Below, in pieces: positions 1 through 5,553 of a stretch of 24,480 nucleotides of DNA. The DNA lies in the IMG/VR virus record IMGVR_UViG_3300043464_001390, positions 1-24,480 of that record. One strand, given 5' to 3'. This stretch comes from a virus. The position numbers were made by a program, and so were the translations under genes. The notes below the pieces were generated by a model, which was not told the origin of the DNA, searched no databases, and was given only the letters and a program-made list of their open reading frames with translations. Within the stretch, counting starts at the first letter, position 1; the number at the start of each line of letters is the position of its first letter.

Positions 1-189
1 ATCAATAATCAACACCCCACTATCGTTGATATAACCTTCTTCAATTAAATACTTTGTGATTCTTTCTCTACAACAATCGTCTTCATGTACATCACATATT
101 TCTGGATGTCGTAATACAACAAATCTATTGGCCCAAATTGTTATATCGTGGTTGTTAATACTAACTTGGTGAAAATTAACGTCTTCCAT
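1..189 (-). CDS. Unknown protein, C-terminus cut by the window edge
   Basis: An open minus-strand frame starts with ATG at 189 and runs 63 codons without a stop to the window edge, so the C-terminus is missing. The visible protein begins MEDVNFHQVSINNHDITIW and has a Cys/His/acidic cluster at about residues 32-44 (H-x3-C-x2-H-x3-C-C), which could be a metal site, though no known zinc-binding family is recognised. It is divergent from the ADP-ribosyltransferase-like gene, with 22 bases between the two start codons. On the minus strand that gap reads TATAAATA (209 to 202), the classical T4 late promoter element, 12 bases before this ATG. There is no Shine-Dalgarno sequence. Function unknown; I am fairly sure it is coding because of the uninterrupted frame and its placement. 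Confidence 0.6.
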   Translation of the reverse strand, partial: MEDVNFHQVSINNHDITIWANRFVVLRHPEICDVHEDDCCRERITKYLIEEGYINDSGVLIID

Positions 190-201
190 TAAGTATAAGT
201 A

Positions 202-209
202 TATTTATA
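202..209. promoter_or_regulatory. TATTTATA / TATAAATA element in a divergent intergenic gap
   Basis: The plus strand reads TATTTATA, ending 2 bases before the ATG at 212. The minus strand reads TATAAATA, the T4 late promoter consensus, 12 bases before the minus-strand ATG at 189. The same plus-strand octamer also precedes the starts at 6112, 8679 and 23857. Which strand it serves here, or whether it serves both, cannot be settled from sequence alone. Confidence 0.45.
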
Positions 210-211
210 GA

Positions 212-625
212 ATGATGAAACGATATAGTTTATTATACGAATCCAGCATATATGATTATCTAGTGTGGGAACCAACTGGAAAGTTAAAGTATATAGCCGA
301 TGAATTAGATAAAATTCCAAATGATAATAATGTTTTGTATAGAGGAATGTCAGAAAAAGAGTATAATGTTCTTAAGAAGTATGGTAAGGTTACATCCAAA
401 GGAAAGGGTAACACCAGAAATATTGTAGGAAGTTATTTAGCCAGTGATTTTAAATTGGCAGCAAGATTTGCCTTAGTCAATTATAGAGACAAAGGTGAAG
501 GTATTATAGTAGTGGTGGATAAAAATAAATTGCCGGATTTAAAAAATGTAGATCCAGGCAATTACGTCACTAGTTATATACCGATAGAAGCAGTAAACCA
601 AACTATAGATCTAAAAAAGTTATGA
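212..625 (+). CDS. ADP-ribosyltransferase-like protein
   Basis: A 137-residue protein of unproven function that resembles small ADP-ribosyltransferase-fold proteins. Visible signs are a YRG motif at residues 43-45 (the arginine that starts the NAD-binding half in many of these enzymes), a following GKVTSKGKG segment, then YLASDFKLAARFA at 75-87, which looks like the 'S/T... helix with A--FA' segment of the fold, then a beta strand IIVVVD at 98-103. The usual E-x-E catalytic turn is not evident near the C-terminus; the segment ends YIPIEAV. It may therefore be inactive, a KptA/PARP-like variant, or a different fold. Phages such as T4 use ADP-ribosylation (Alt, ModA, ModB) to modify host RNA polymerase and other targets. 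ATGATG at the start leaves residue 1 or 2 as the true start. The stop overlaps the next ATG (ATGA). Confidence 0.6.
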   Translation: MMKRYSLLYESSIYDYLVWEPTGKLKYIADELDKIPNDNNVLYRGMSEKEYNVLKKYGKVTSKGKGNTRNIVGSYLASDFKLAARFALVNYRDKGEGIIVVVDKNKLPDLKNVDPGNYVTSYIPIEAVNQTIDLKKL

Positions 626-801
626 GTAATATTAAATTAACAAAACAACAGGCAGAACAAAAGGTATACGATTTAACCGAAAAACTTCTTTTCGTAAAGA
701 AGGATTTTAAGGATGTAGCTGCAGGCTACAAGGAAAAGATGAAAGAAATTGAAAACGAGATTAAGGCTATTGTAGAAGAAGCTTCTGCTGGTAATTCTTA
801 A
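622..801 (+). CDS. Small coiled-coil protein, unknown
   Basis: A 59-residue protein starting MSNIKLTKQQAEQKVYD and ending in EEASAGNS. The start codon overlaps the stop of the upstream ADP-ribosyltransferase-like gene (ATGA at 622-625), typical of translational coupling. The whole protein is charged and predicted by eye to be helical, with heptad-like spacing of hydrophobic residues, so a short coiled coil is likely. No family is recognised. The stop codon overlaps, tail to tail, that of a possible tiny minus-strand gene. Confidence 0.65.
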   Translation: MSNIKLTKQQAEQKVYDLTEKLLFVKKDFKDVAAGYKEKMKEIENEIKAIVEEASAGNS

Positions 802-896
802 TATTTCTTTTTTTGTTTCTTAGGAAGAGTCTTTTTCTTTTGTAGTTTAATACTTTCCAAAAATAATTTGACCTTTTCTTTAAATTTTTTTGTCAT
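798..896 (-). CDS. Possible tiny basic protein
   Basis: A minus-strand frame of 32 codons from ATG at 896 to TAA at 798-800. The protein begins MTKKFKEKVKLFLESI and its last 14 residues are almost all lysine, glutamine and proline. It faces the 59-residue gene and their stop codons overlap by a few bases (TTAA at 798-801), which often marks real convergent genes. Against it: very short, highly lysine-rich in an AT-rich region, and no ribosome-binding site. It could equally be chance. Confidence 0.35.
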   Translation of the reverse strand: MTKKFKEKVKLFLESIKLQKKKTLPKKQKKKY

Positions 897-919
897 ATAA
901 TTAATTATGAAGATTGATA

Positions 920-948
920 TTGACAAATACTAAAAATTTTTGTAATAT
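920..948 (+). promoter_or_regulatory. Possible sigma70-like promoter
   Basis: A perfect TTGACA at 920-925 is followed by AT-rich -10 candidates: TAATAT at 943-948 with a 17-base spacer, or TGTAAT at 941-946 with 15. It lies in an intergenic gap about 80 bases ahead of the gene starting at 1029, and would give a leader containing the inverted repeats at 961-990. Confidence 0.4.
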
Positions 949-960
949 CACGAAATACTT

Positions 961-990
961 TCTCAGGCTGATAATCTGAGACTATATCAG
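961..990 (+). promoter_or_regulatory. Two mutually exclusive leader hairpins
   Basis: TCTCAG (961-966) pairs with CTGAGA (976-981) around a 9-base loop, while CTGATA (968-973) pairs with TATCAG (985-990). The two stems share bases, so only one can form at a time. No T-tract follows, so this is not a standard terminator. A regulatory role in the leader of the gene at 1029 is possible but unproven. Confidence 0.3.
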
Positions 991-1028
991 TAATATCAAA
1001 CATTAAAAATCAAAAACTAGCTAGTATA

Positions 1029-1232
1029 ATGCAAACTAAAGACAAGAAGAGTAATGTTGAAACCTCAAATGAACGTTATGTTGTTATGAGGAATGGTGCT
1101 AGAGTCTCTGATGAAGAGTACTCAAGTAAGGATGAGGCAACGCCAGAATATGAACATTGGAATCGTGTTATTTCACGATGGCCTGATGGTAGTAAGTTGG
1201 AAATTGTAAATCTAACAAGAAGGAACAAGTAA
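1029..1232 (+). CDS. Small unknown protein
   Basis: A 67-residue protein with a polar N-terminus (MQTKDKKSNVETSNERY) and a compact second half rich in charged and aromatic residues, including YVVMRNGARVSDEEYSSKDE and WPDGSKLEIV. The composition suggests a small folded beta-containing protein. There is no signal peptide, membrane segment or motif I can assign to a family. It is the first gene after the gap containing the possible TTGACA promoter and hairpins, and lies one base upstream of the next gene, so the two form a short operon ending at the terminator at 1472-1504. The start lacks a Shine-Dalgarno sequence. Confidence 0.7.
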   Translation: MQTKDKKSNVETSNERYVVMRNGARVSDEEYSSKDEATPEYEHWNRVISRWPDGSKLEIVNLTRRNK

Positions 1233-1233
1233 T

Positions 1234-1449
1234 ATGGGATTAAGACAAGAAATTAAATCTGCAAACTCCGAATCAGAAATCACAGCTCTTTTAAATAAGG
1301 GTAAAGGATTTGAATTTGCAAGTGAAAACACTAAACATGCTTGGAAATCAACTGCTAAATTCAGACTAGCGGAGTTGTCCTCTAAAGAAGTGGTACAAAG
1401 TCCAGAGAAGCCGGTTCAGTCAAAGAAGTCAGTTAAGAAAACTAAATGA
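1234..1449 (+). CDS. Small unknown protein with lysine-rich tail
   Basis: A 71-residue protein starting MGLRQEIKSANSESEITALL. The body is helical-looking (ALLNKGKGFEFASENTKHAW, then a short RLAEL segment) and the last 20 or so residues are a lysine-rich, proline-containing tail (KPVQSKKSVKKTK). A basic tail could contact nucleic acid, but nothing proves it. AAGGAA about 8 bases before the ATG is one of the few good ribosome-binding sites in the window. It is the last gene before a strong terminator. Confidence 0.7.
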   Translation: MGLRQEIKSANSESEITALLNKGKGFEFASENTKHAWKSTAKFRLAELSSKEVVQSPEKPVQSKKSVKKTK

Positions 1450-1471
1450 GTTAAATATTTGTAAAATGTCA

Positions 1472-1504
1472 AAAGGCACCAATAAAATGGTGCCTTTATT
1501 TTTT
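1472..1504 (+). terminator. Rho-independent terminator
   Basis: A perfect 10-bp stem, AAAGGCACCA (1472-1481) with TGGTGCCTTT (1488-1497), around a 6-base loop, followed by ATTTTTT. It ends the small operon 1029-1449. Confidence 0.92.
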
Positions 1505-1510
1505 GTCTGG

Positions 1511-1539
1511 TTGAGTATTTGAATTGATATATATACTCA
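1511..1539 (+). promoter_or_regulatory. Inverted repeat overlapping a possible promoter
   Basis: TGAGTAT (1512-1518) and ATACTCA (1533-1539) form an inverted repeat with a 14-base AT-rich centre that contains TATATATA (1528-1535). It lies between the terminator and the gene starting at 1546, so it probably holds that gene's promoter. The repeat may be an operator or merely a weak hairpin. TATATATA differs by one base from the TATTTATA element seen elsewhere but lies 10 bases from the start, further than the others. Confidence 0.3.
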
Positions 1540-1545
1540 GTTATT

Positions 1546-1899
1546 ATGTCTAAAAAATATTGTTCAACGACTCTACCATGTGAGTACAATGAGATGGAGA
1601 AGTACATCTTGAAAAATAAGACATCGTTAACATTAAAAGTTGTTGATTCAATTGAGTATGCTTTGAAAAACAAACTTGTTAATGTTGAAGTCTTTAAATT
1701 CAAGAATAGCGAATATATCGTTTTACTTAATGAATCATCATTCAAGGAAAACTTAGATTTTATCTTTAACTATTACATTCAAACAGAACAATATGAGTAC
1801 TGCGAGAATGTAAAGAAAATACAAAAACTACTAGATAAGAAACACAATGAGCAAGAAAAAAGACACAAGCCCAAAGGTTCATCAAAACACAAAGATTAA
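1546..1899 (+). CDS. Unknown 117-residue protein overlapping phoH
   Basis: Starts MSKKYCSTTLPCEYNEMEKY. It looks like a soluble mixed alpha/beta protein: a strand-rich middle (VVDSIEYALKNKLVNVEVFK, EYIVLLNES) followed by a helical, tyrosine-rich second half and a lysine/histidine-rich C-terminal tail. No family recognised. Its last 53 bases overlap the start of phoH in another frame, so the two are probably translated together. The basic tail lies in the overlap, so its composition may partly reflect the constraint of encoding the PhoH N-terminus. Confidence 0.65.
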   Translation: MSKKYCSTTLPCEYNEMEKYILKNKTSLTLKVVDSIEYALKNKLVNVEVFKFKNSEYIVLLNESSFKENLDFIFNYYIQTEQYEYCENVKKIQKLLDKKHNEQEKRHKPKGSSKHKD

Positions 1900-2557
1900 A
1901 GATTCAATTCAAATCAAAAGTGTAAACTTAACCGAAAAACAAAAACAGCTCATAGATGTACTAACAAATAAAAATACAAAGTTGGTTTTCATATCAGGTC
2001 CGGCTGGTACTAGCAAAACATATACATCGGTCATGGCAGGTCTTAGTTTAGTTAATGACAAACGTGTGAGTGAGATTGTATATGTTAGAAGTATAGTTGA
2101 AAGTAGTGATAGTAAATTAGGATTTTTACCAGGCGAAATGGATGAAAAGATGAGTCCATATATTCAACCACTAGTCGATAAGCTTGAAGAGATGCTTCAT
2201 AGAGGTGATGTTGAAAAATTACAAAAGGAAGAACGAATTCATGGTTTTCCAGTAAACTTCTTACGTGGGTTGAGTTGGAATGCTACCGTAATTGTTGCGG
2301 ACGAAGCTCAAAACATGACCAAAAAAGAATTAATAACACTTATAACCCGTGTTGGAGAGTTTAGTAAGTTATATGTGTGTGGAGATCCAGATCAAAGCGA
2401 TATTAATGGAAAGAGCGGATTTTCTGCGGTTATGAATATATTTGACGATCAAGAAAGCAGAGATAATGGTATTCATATTTTTAAATTTGACGAAGAAGAT
2501 ATTGTTAGAAGTGGATTAGTCAAATATATATTAAAAAAGTTAAAAAAGCTAACTTGA
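1847..2557 (+). CDS. phoH: PhoH-family ATPase
   Basis: A 236-residue PhoH-like P-loop ATPase. The Walker A motif GPAGTSKT lies at residues 51-58, the Walker B motif is VIVADEAQN with DEAQN at 152-156, and GDPDQSD at 179-185 corresponds to the usual sensor-like GDxxQ(x)D of the family. The segment SKLGFLPGEMDEKMSPY is also characteristic (the family has LGFLPG...K..PY). The family belongs to the superfamily 1 helicase-like ATPases; in bacteria PhoH is linked to RNA metabolism, and in T4-like marine phages it is a common auxiliary gene whose exact role is unsettled. The length is close to that of other phage copies. The first methionine is the only one before residue 63, so the start, inside the upstream gene, is secure. 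No good Shine-Dalgarno; translation is probably coupled. Confidence 0.93.
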   Translation: MSKKKDTSPKVHQNTKIKDSIQIKSVNLTEKQKQLIDVLTNKNTKLVFISGPAGTSKTYTSVMAGLSLVNDKRVSEIVYVRSIVESSDSKLGFLPGEMDEKMSPYIQPLVDKLEEMLHRGDVEKLQKEERIHGFPVNFLRGLSWNATVIVADEAQNMTKKELITLITRVGEFSKLYVCGDPDQSDINGKSGFSAVMNIFDDQESRDNGIHIFKFDEEDIVRSGLVKYILKKLKKLT

Positions 2558-2561
2558 TTGA

Positions 2562-2569
2562 TAATTATA
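2562..2569 (+). promoter_or_regulatory. TAATTATA element before the first fibre gene
   Basis: TAATTATA differs by one base from TATTTATA and ends 4 bases before the ATG at 2574. There is no Shine-Dalgarno sequence. Candidate late promoter by its position. Confidence 0.35.
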
Positions 2570-2573
2570 TATT

Positions 2574-3935
2574 ATGGCAGTAGTAATATCCAATAGAGGT
2601 AGATTAATATCAGATTTAACATCAGTAGCTAATCTGAACAATGATGATTTATTTATCATTCAATCTGTAAATGCAAGTACCAATTCCACAAGAAAAGCTA
2701 CTATCTCACAATTATCACAAAAGGTATTGGGTAGTTTAAGTTCTTATTCTACCACCGTGAAGTTTAGTAGCACCGGTAACGAATTTACAGGTGCATTTTA
2801 TAATGCAAATGGTAATACATCAAATTTGTATGATGTAACAATACGTAATAGTTTATCTATTGGTACAGGTGTTACTGCTACTATAAGTCCTACAAATCTT
2901 ACATTCGCTCCTATTAATGGTGCGTTGTTTACAAAAAAGATTACAAATACAATTGGTGGTATTACAGGAAGTGCATCTACTGGATTTACAGGCAGTTTGA
3001 AAGGTAAATTGACTGGTCCAGTAACAGGTAATGTTACTGGAAATGTTGTTGGTAATTTAACAGGTAATGTTGCAGGTAATGTTACTGGAAACGTTGCTGG
3101 TAATGTTACTGGCAATATTACTGGCAATGTTACTGGTGATATTTATTCACCAACATCCATGTTGGTACTAGACAATGGTACGGGTGTTCCAAAGAGTGCA
3201 AGATTTTATGGAACTTCATCATTTGCTACTTGGGCCGAAAATGTTGTTGGCGGTAATACTGGTATTAATGCAACACAGGCAAGATCATATGTTACTACAT
3301 CCATGAATTCAGGTGGAGGTGTTGCGAATACACTTCCAAAGTTTAGTGGTACTAGTAAGTTGGGTTTATCATCTATAAATGATAATGGTACATCAGTAAG
3401 TATTTCTACAGCGTTGACTGTTGCAACCAAAATATCTGCTGGAGGTATTAGTGGTAGTTTTTATGGTGGTTCTGGTGGGTATAAAACACAAGGTACTAAA
3501 TCAGTAAGTTTCTGGGGTACAGGCAGTCATGCTGTAACTGCTAGTTATGTGATTTCAACGATACCATTGGAAAATACAAGTACCGCTACATTATCCGGCT
3601 TTTTAGGTGGAACAAACGAAGGTGGTGTTGGTGCTTATTGTTATGCTATCACACATGGATTTGGTGTAACTCCATCGTGGATAAGATCTACTTTGTATTG
3701 TGTCACTGGTGATGCGGGATATGTGACTGGAGATGAAGTTGATTTGAATGCTATAGAACAAGATGAACTAGATGCCAATGTGTTTTCAACATGGACCAAT
3801 TCGACTTATGCGGCTATATCTGTCGCTGGAAACACTGGTTTTGCAAATAATTTATACATTCCAAATAAAATAGGTGGCACATGGACATTGATCGTCCCGG
3901 CTAATTGGAAATATAAAATTAGAGTTTTGAAATAA
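2574..3935 (+). CDS. Tail-fibre-like structural protein 1
   Basis: A 453-residue fibre-like protein. The N-terminal 50 residues (ISDLTSVANLNNDDLFIIQS, then RKATISQL) look like the short anchoring module found at the start of many phage tail-fibre and baseplate-attached proteins. Residues 144-190 are twelve consecutive tetrapeptides of form G-N-V-T/A, a fibrous beta shaft by inference. Further on comes the motif SVSFWGTGSHAVTASY, then a C-terminal domain of about 95 residues containing THGFGVTPSWIRSTLYC and GDEVDLN, matching the tip of the next gene product. It is therefore probably an adhesin or baseplate decoration that binds a host surface structure. No chaperone or protease domain is seen. 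It follows phoH by 16 bases and may have its own promoter. Confidence 0.8.
   Translation: MAVVISNRGRLISDLTSVANLNNDDLFIIQSVNASTNSTRKATISQLSQKVLGSLSSYSTTVKFSSTGNEFTGAFYNANGNTSNLYDVTIRNSLSIGTGVTATISPTNLTFAPINGALFTKKITNTIGGITGSASTGFTGSLKGKLTGPVTGNVTGNVVGNLTGNVAGNVTGNVAGNVTGNITGNVTGDIYSPTSMLVLDNGTGVPKSARFYGTSSFATWAENVVGGNTGINATQARSYVTTSMNSGGGVANTLPKFSGTSKLGLSSINDNGTSVSISTALTVATKISAGGISGSFYGGSGGYKTQGTKSVSFWGTGSHAVTASYVISTIPLENTSTATLSGFLGGTNEGGVGAYCYAITHGFGVTPSWIRSTLYCVTGDAGYVTGDEVDLNAIEQDELDANVFSTWTNSTYAAISVAGNTGFANNLYIPNKIGGTWTLIVPANWKYKIRVLK
3003..3143 (+). repeat. Tandem 12-base repeat coding for GNVT units
   Basis: About twelve in-frame 12-base units, each coding Gly-x-x-x and mostly GNVT or GNVA. 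Units differ at third positions and at a few codons, so the array is not a recent perfect expansion, but it remains prone to slippage and could vary in length between relatives. Confidence 0.85.
3501..3541 (+). repeat. Shared fibre segment, copy 1
   Basis: This stretch, coding SVSFWGTGSHAVTA, is nearly identical in DNA to 4980-5020 in the next gene; only two differences are seen in the first 40 bases. The conservation at base level, beyond the flanking sequence, suggests recent duplication or recombination between the two fibre genes. Confidence 0.85.
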
Positions 3936-3947
3936 AATACTATTATA

Positions 3948-3955
3948 TACTTATA
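3948..3955 (+). promoter_or_regulatory. TACTTATA element before the second fibre gene
   Basis: TACTTATA, one base from TATTTATA, ends 4 bases before the ATG at 3960. There is no Shine-Dalgarno sequence. Candidate late promoter. Confidence 0.35.
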
Positions 3956-3959
3956 ACAT

Positions 3960-5420
3960 ATGTCAACACCTTGTAATAGTTTAAATGTCCAACTGATTAA
4001 AGTAAGTAAGTTAGCTAGCTATAGCGCTTTAAAAGGTCGTGATATTATTTTAACGATTCAATCCGGATCATCTTTATATTCTCGTAAATCTACTATAAAT
4101 AACATCGCATCATTTGTATTTAATCATCCAAGTGGATCTTATAGTGGATCGTTCAGTGGTAGTTTTAAAGGTAAAGCCAGTGGTAGTTTTAGTGGTAGTT
4201 TTTATGGCACCGCAACACGTTCATTGACTTCTTCATATCTACGTCAAACCAATCAAAATACTACAAATGGTGTTGGATATTATGATGGCACCAGATTAAC
4301 AAGTGCTCCTGGTTTAGTATTTGATAATAACATAGGCGGAGCTAAATCACTAAGTATTTCATCATCTTTACCATTTAACTTTTTAAAAATTGCAAGTCGT
4401 GGATTAACTAGTGGTGGTACTAAATATAATCAGGCTGGAATTAGTCTAGCTAATTATAATAGTAGTGAACCATATCCAACTTATGACTCATGGACACTTC
4501 TCAGTGCTACGAGTGGAAGTTTAACTTTTATCGCACCAATTGGTTCTAATGCATTTTCTTCATCCACTATAAAGGCACAAAGTACTACCGGTGAATGTTA
4601 TGGTATGGTACAAAGAAGAAATGGTTTTTATTTTTGGCCATATATGGTTAGCAATACACCAGCTAGAGATGGTGCTATCGGTATAGGCGTTCAACCACCT
4701 GAAGAAGCCACAGGATCATTTGATAAATATTTAAGAGCCAAACTACAAATAAATATGTTTAGTGGTAGTGGTGAAGGACCATGGAGTGTGCCTGCAACTG
4801 TAGAAAATAGAGCTACAGCTATATTGGTTAACTATGGATCTTCAAGTGCGGTTACAGGCCTTACAAAAACATTCTTTGTATCTGGAAGTGGTAATACCTA
4901 TATACATGGTAAATTAAACGTTAATAGAGGAGTGACAGGATCATTCTATGGCACTGGATTTAAAACTTTAAATGGTAAATCAGTGAGTTTTTGGGGTACA
5001 GGCAGTCATGCTGTAACTGCATCATGTGTTTTAACAGGAGGATTAAATAATGGTCTTGGTGGATTAGGAGCTAGTTTATATTATACAGCAACTAGTGTTC
5101 CTGCGGTATCAACATATTACAATAGTGCATATACAGTAACCCATGGTCTTGGTACACCTGCTTTAGTTAGAGCTACATTGATCTGTAATAGTAGTGATGT
5201 GGGGTATTCAGTAAACGATGAAATAAGCGTAGAACAATTGCATGACGATACTGGTGGTGCTGACGACGAAAGACCGATTACAACGGTTTGGACTGATAGT
5301 ACACAGGCAGGAGTAGCATTTGCAGCTTGGTCGAGTGGAATATATCTAAGCGCAAAAACTGGTGGTAGAACTACTTTAGATACTAGCAAATGGAATGTAA
5401 AGTTGAGAGTTTGGAAATAA
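3960..5420 (+). CDS. Tail-fibre-like structural protein 2
   Basis: A 486-residue paralogue of the preceding fibre-like protein. It has a similar N-terminal module (LIKVSKLASYSALKGRDIIL, then SRKSTINNI), then a Gly-Ser-Phe shaft at residues 58-83 (repeats of SGSF). A unique middle domain of about 230 residues follows, rich in Tyr, Trp and Ser (RRNGFYFWPYMVSN), then the shared KSVSFWGTGSHAVTAS segment and the shared C-terminal tip with THGLGTPALVRATLIC and NDEISVEQ. The middle domain is absent from fibre 1 and is the likely specificity-determining or carbohydrate-binding part, though no fold is recognised. Both proteins probably attach to the baseplate and contact the host. Found 24 bases after the first fibre gene, with no Shine-Dalgarno. 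Confidence 0.8.
   Translation: MSTPCNSLNVQLIKVSKLASYSALKGRDIILTIQSGSSLYSRKSTINNIASFVFNHPSGSYSGSFSGSFKGKASGSFSGSFYGTATRSLTSSYLRQTNQNTTNGVGYYDGTRLTSAPGLVFDNNIGGAKSLSISSSLPFNFLKIASRGLTSGGTKYNQAGISLANYNSSEPYPTYDSWTLLSATSGSLTFIAPIGSNAFSSSTIKAQSTTGECYGMVQRRNGFYFWPYMVSNTPARDGAIGIGVQPPEEATGSFDKYLRAKLQINMFSGSGEGPWSVPATVENRATAILVNYGSSSAVTGLTKTFFVSGSGNTYIHGKLNVNRGVTGSFYGTGFKTLNGKSVSFWGTGSHAVTASCVLTGGLNNGLGGLGASLYYTATSVPAVSTYYNSAYTVTHGLGTPALVRATLICNSSDVGYSVNDEISVEQLHDDTGGADDERPITTVWTDSTQAGVAFAAWSSGIYLSAKTGGRTTLDTSKWNVKLRVWK
4131..4208 (+). repeat. Tandem SGSF-coding repeat
   Basis: Six short in-frame units (SGSY, SGSF, SGSF, KGKA, SGSF, SGSF) form the shaft of the second fibre protein. The DNA units AGTGG(A/T)(T/A)(G/C)TT(T/C)(T) are similar but diverged. 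The same GSF-type repeat occurs at several places in the fibre-like gene 15223-17118. Confidence 0.75.
4980..5020 (+). repeat. Shared fibre segment, copy 2
   Basis: Second copy of the nearly identical segment at 3501-3541, coding SVSFWGTGSHAVTA. It lies at the boundary between the variable middle and the shared tip, where module exchange by recombination would be expected. Confidence 0.85.
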
Positions 5421-5424
5421 AATA

Positions 5425-5456
5425 TTGACATCTTACTATTTTTGATTATATATATT
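5425..5456 (+). promoter_or_regulatory. Possible sigma70-like promoter for hsp20
   Basis: A perfect TTGACA (5425-5430) is followed by TATATA (5449-5454, 18-base spacer) or TATATT (5451-5456, 20-base spacer). It lies 4 bases after the fibre gene stop and about 100 bases before hsp20. Unlike the fibre and baseplate genes, hsp20 has a leader and a good ribosome-binding site, which suggests a different class of promoter, probably early or middle. Confidence 0.45.
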
Positions 5457-5477
5457 CTTAGATGGTGATCTTATGGA

Positions 5478-5538
5478 CACTATCTACTATAGTGCTCGAG
5501 TGAGGCTATTAGGTTAATAAGTTCAACAGAATTATTAA
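5478..5538 (+). promoter_or_regulatory. Structured leader of hsp20
   Basis: CACTAT (5478-5483) pairs with ATAGTG (5489-5494) around a 5-base loop. TTAATAA (5514-5520) pairs with TTATTAA (5532-5538), an A/T-only stem that ends one or two bases before the ribosome-binding site AGAAAGG (5540-5546). The weak second stem beside the Shine-Dalgarno could act as a heat-melting element, as leaders of bacterial small heat-shock genes often do, but the SD itself is not visibly paired. Suggestive only. Confidence 0.3.
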
Positions 5539-5553
5539 AAGAAAGGTAAATAT

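Noticed and set aside
1847-1899. Identical 53-base overlaps at phoH and at gp55 (7622-7674) as a shared regulatory device
   Set aside because: The sequences of the two overlaps are unrelated; the equal length looks like coincidence.
2798-3127. A 109-codon minus-strand open frame opposite the GNVT repeats (rich in LPVTLPA)
   Set aside because: It is the antisense of the 12-base repeat in the fibre gene; the Pro/Leu/Thr/Val repeat is a by-product and there is no sign of a promoter or ribosome-binding site.
4094-4101. TATAAATA, the exact T4 late consensus, on the plus strand (also at 6627-6634 and 18008-18015)
   Set aside because: All three lie inside genes with no gene start just downstream, so they are probably chance matches in AT-rich coding sequence.
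5461-5540. A possible tRNA in the hsp20 leader (GTTCAAC resembles a T-loop)
   Set aside because: The T-arm stem does not pair and no acceptor or anticodon stems can be formed around it.
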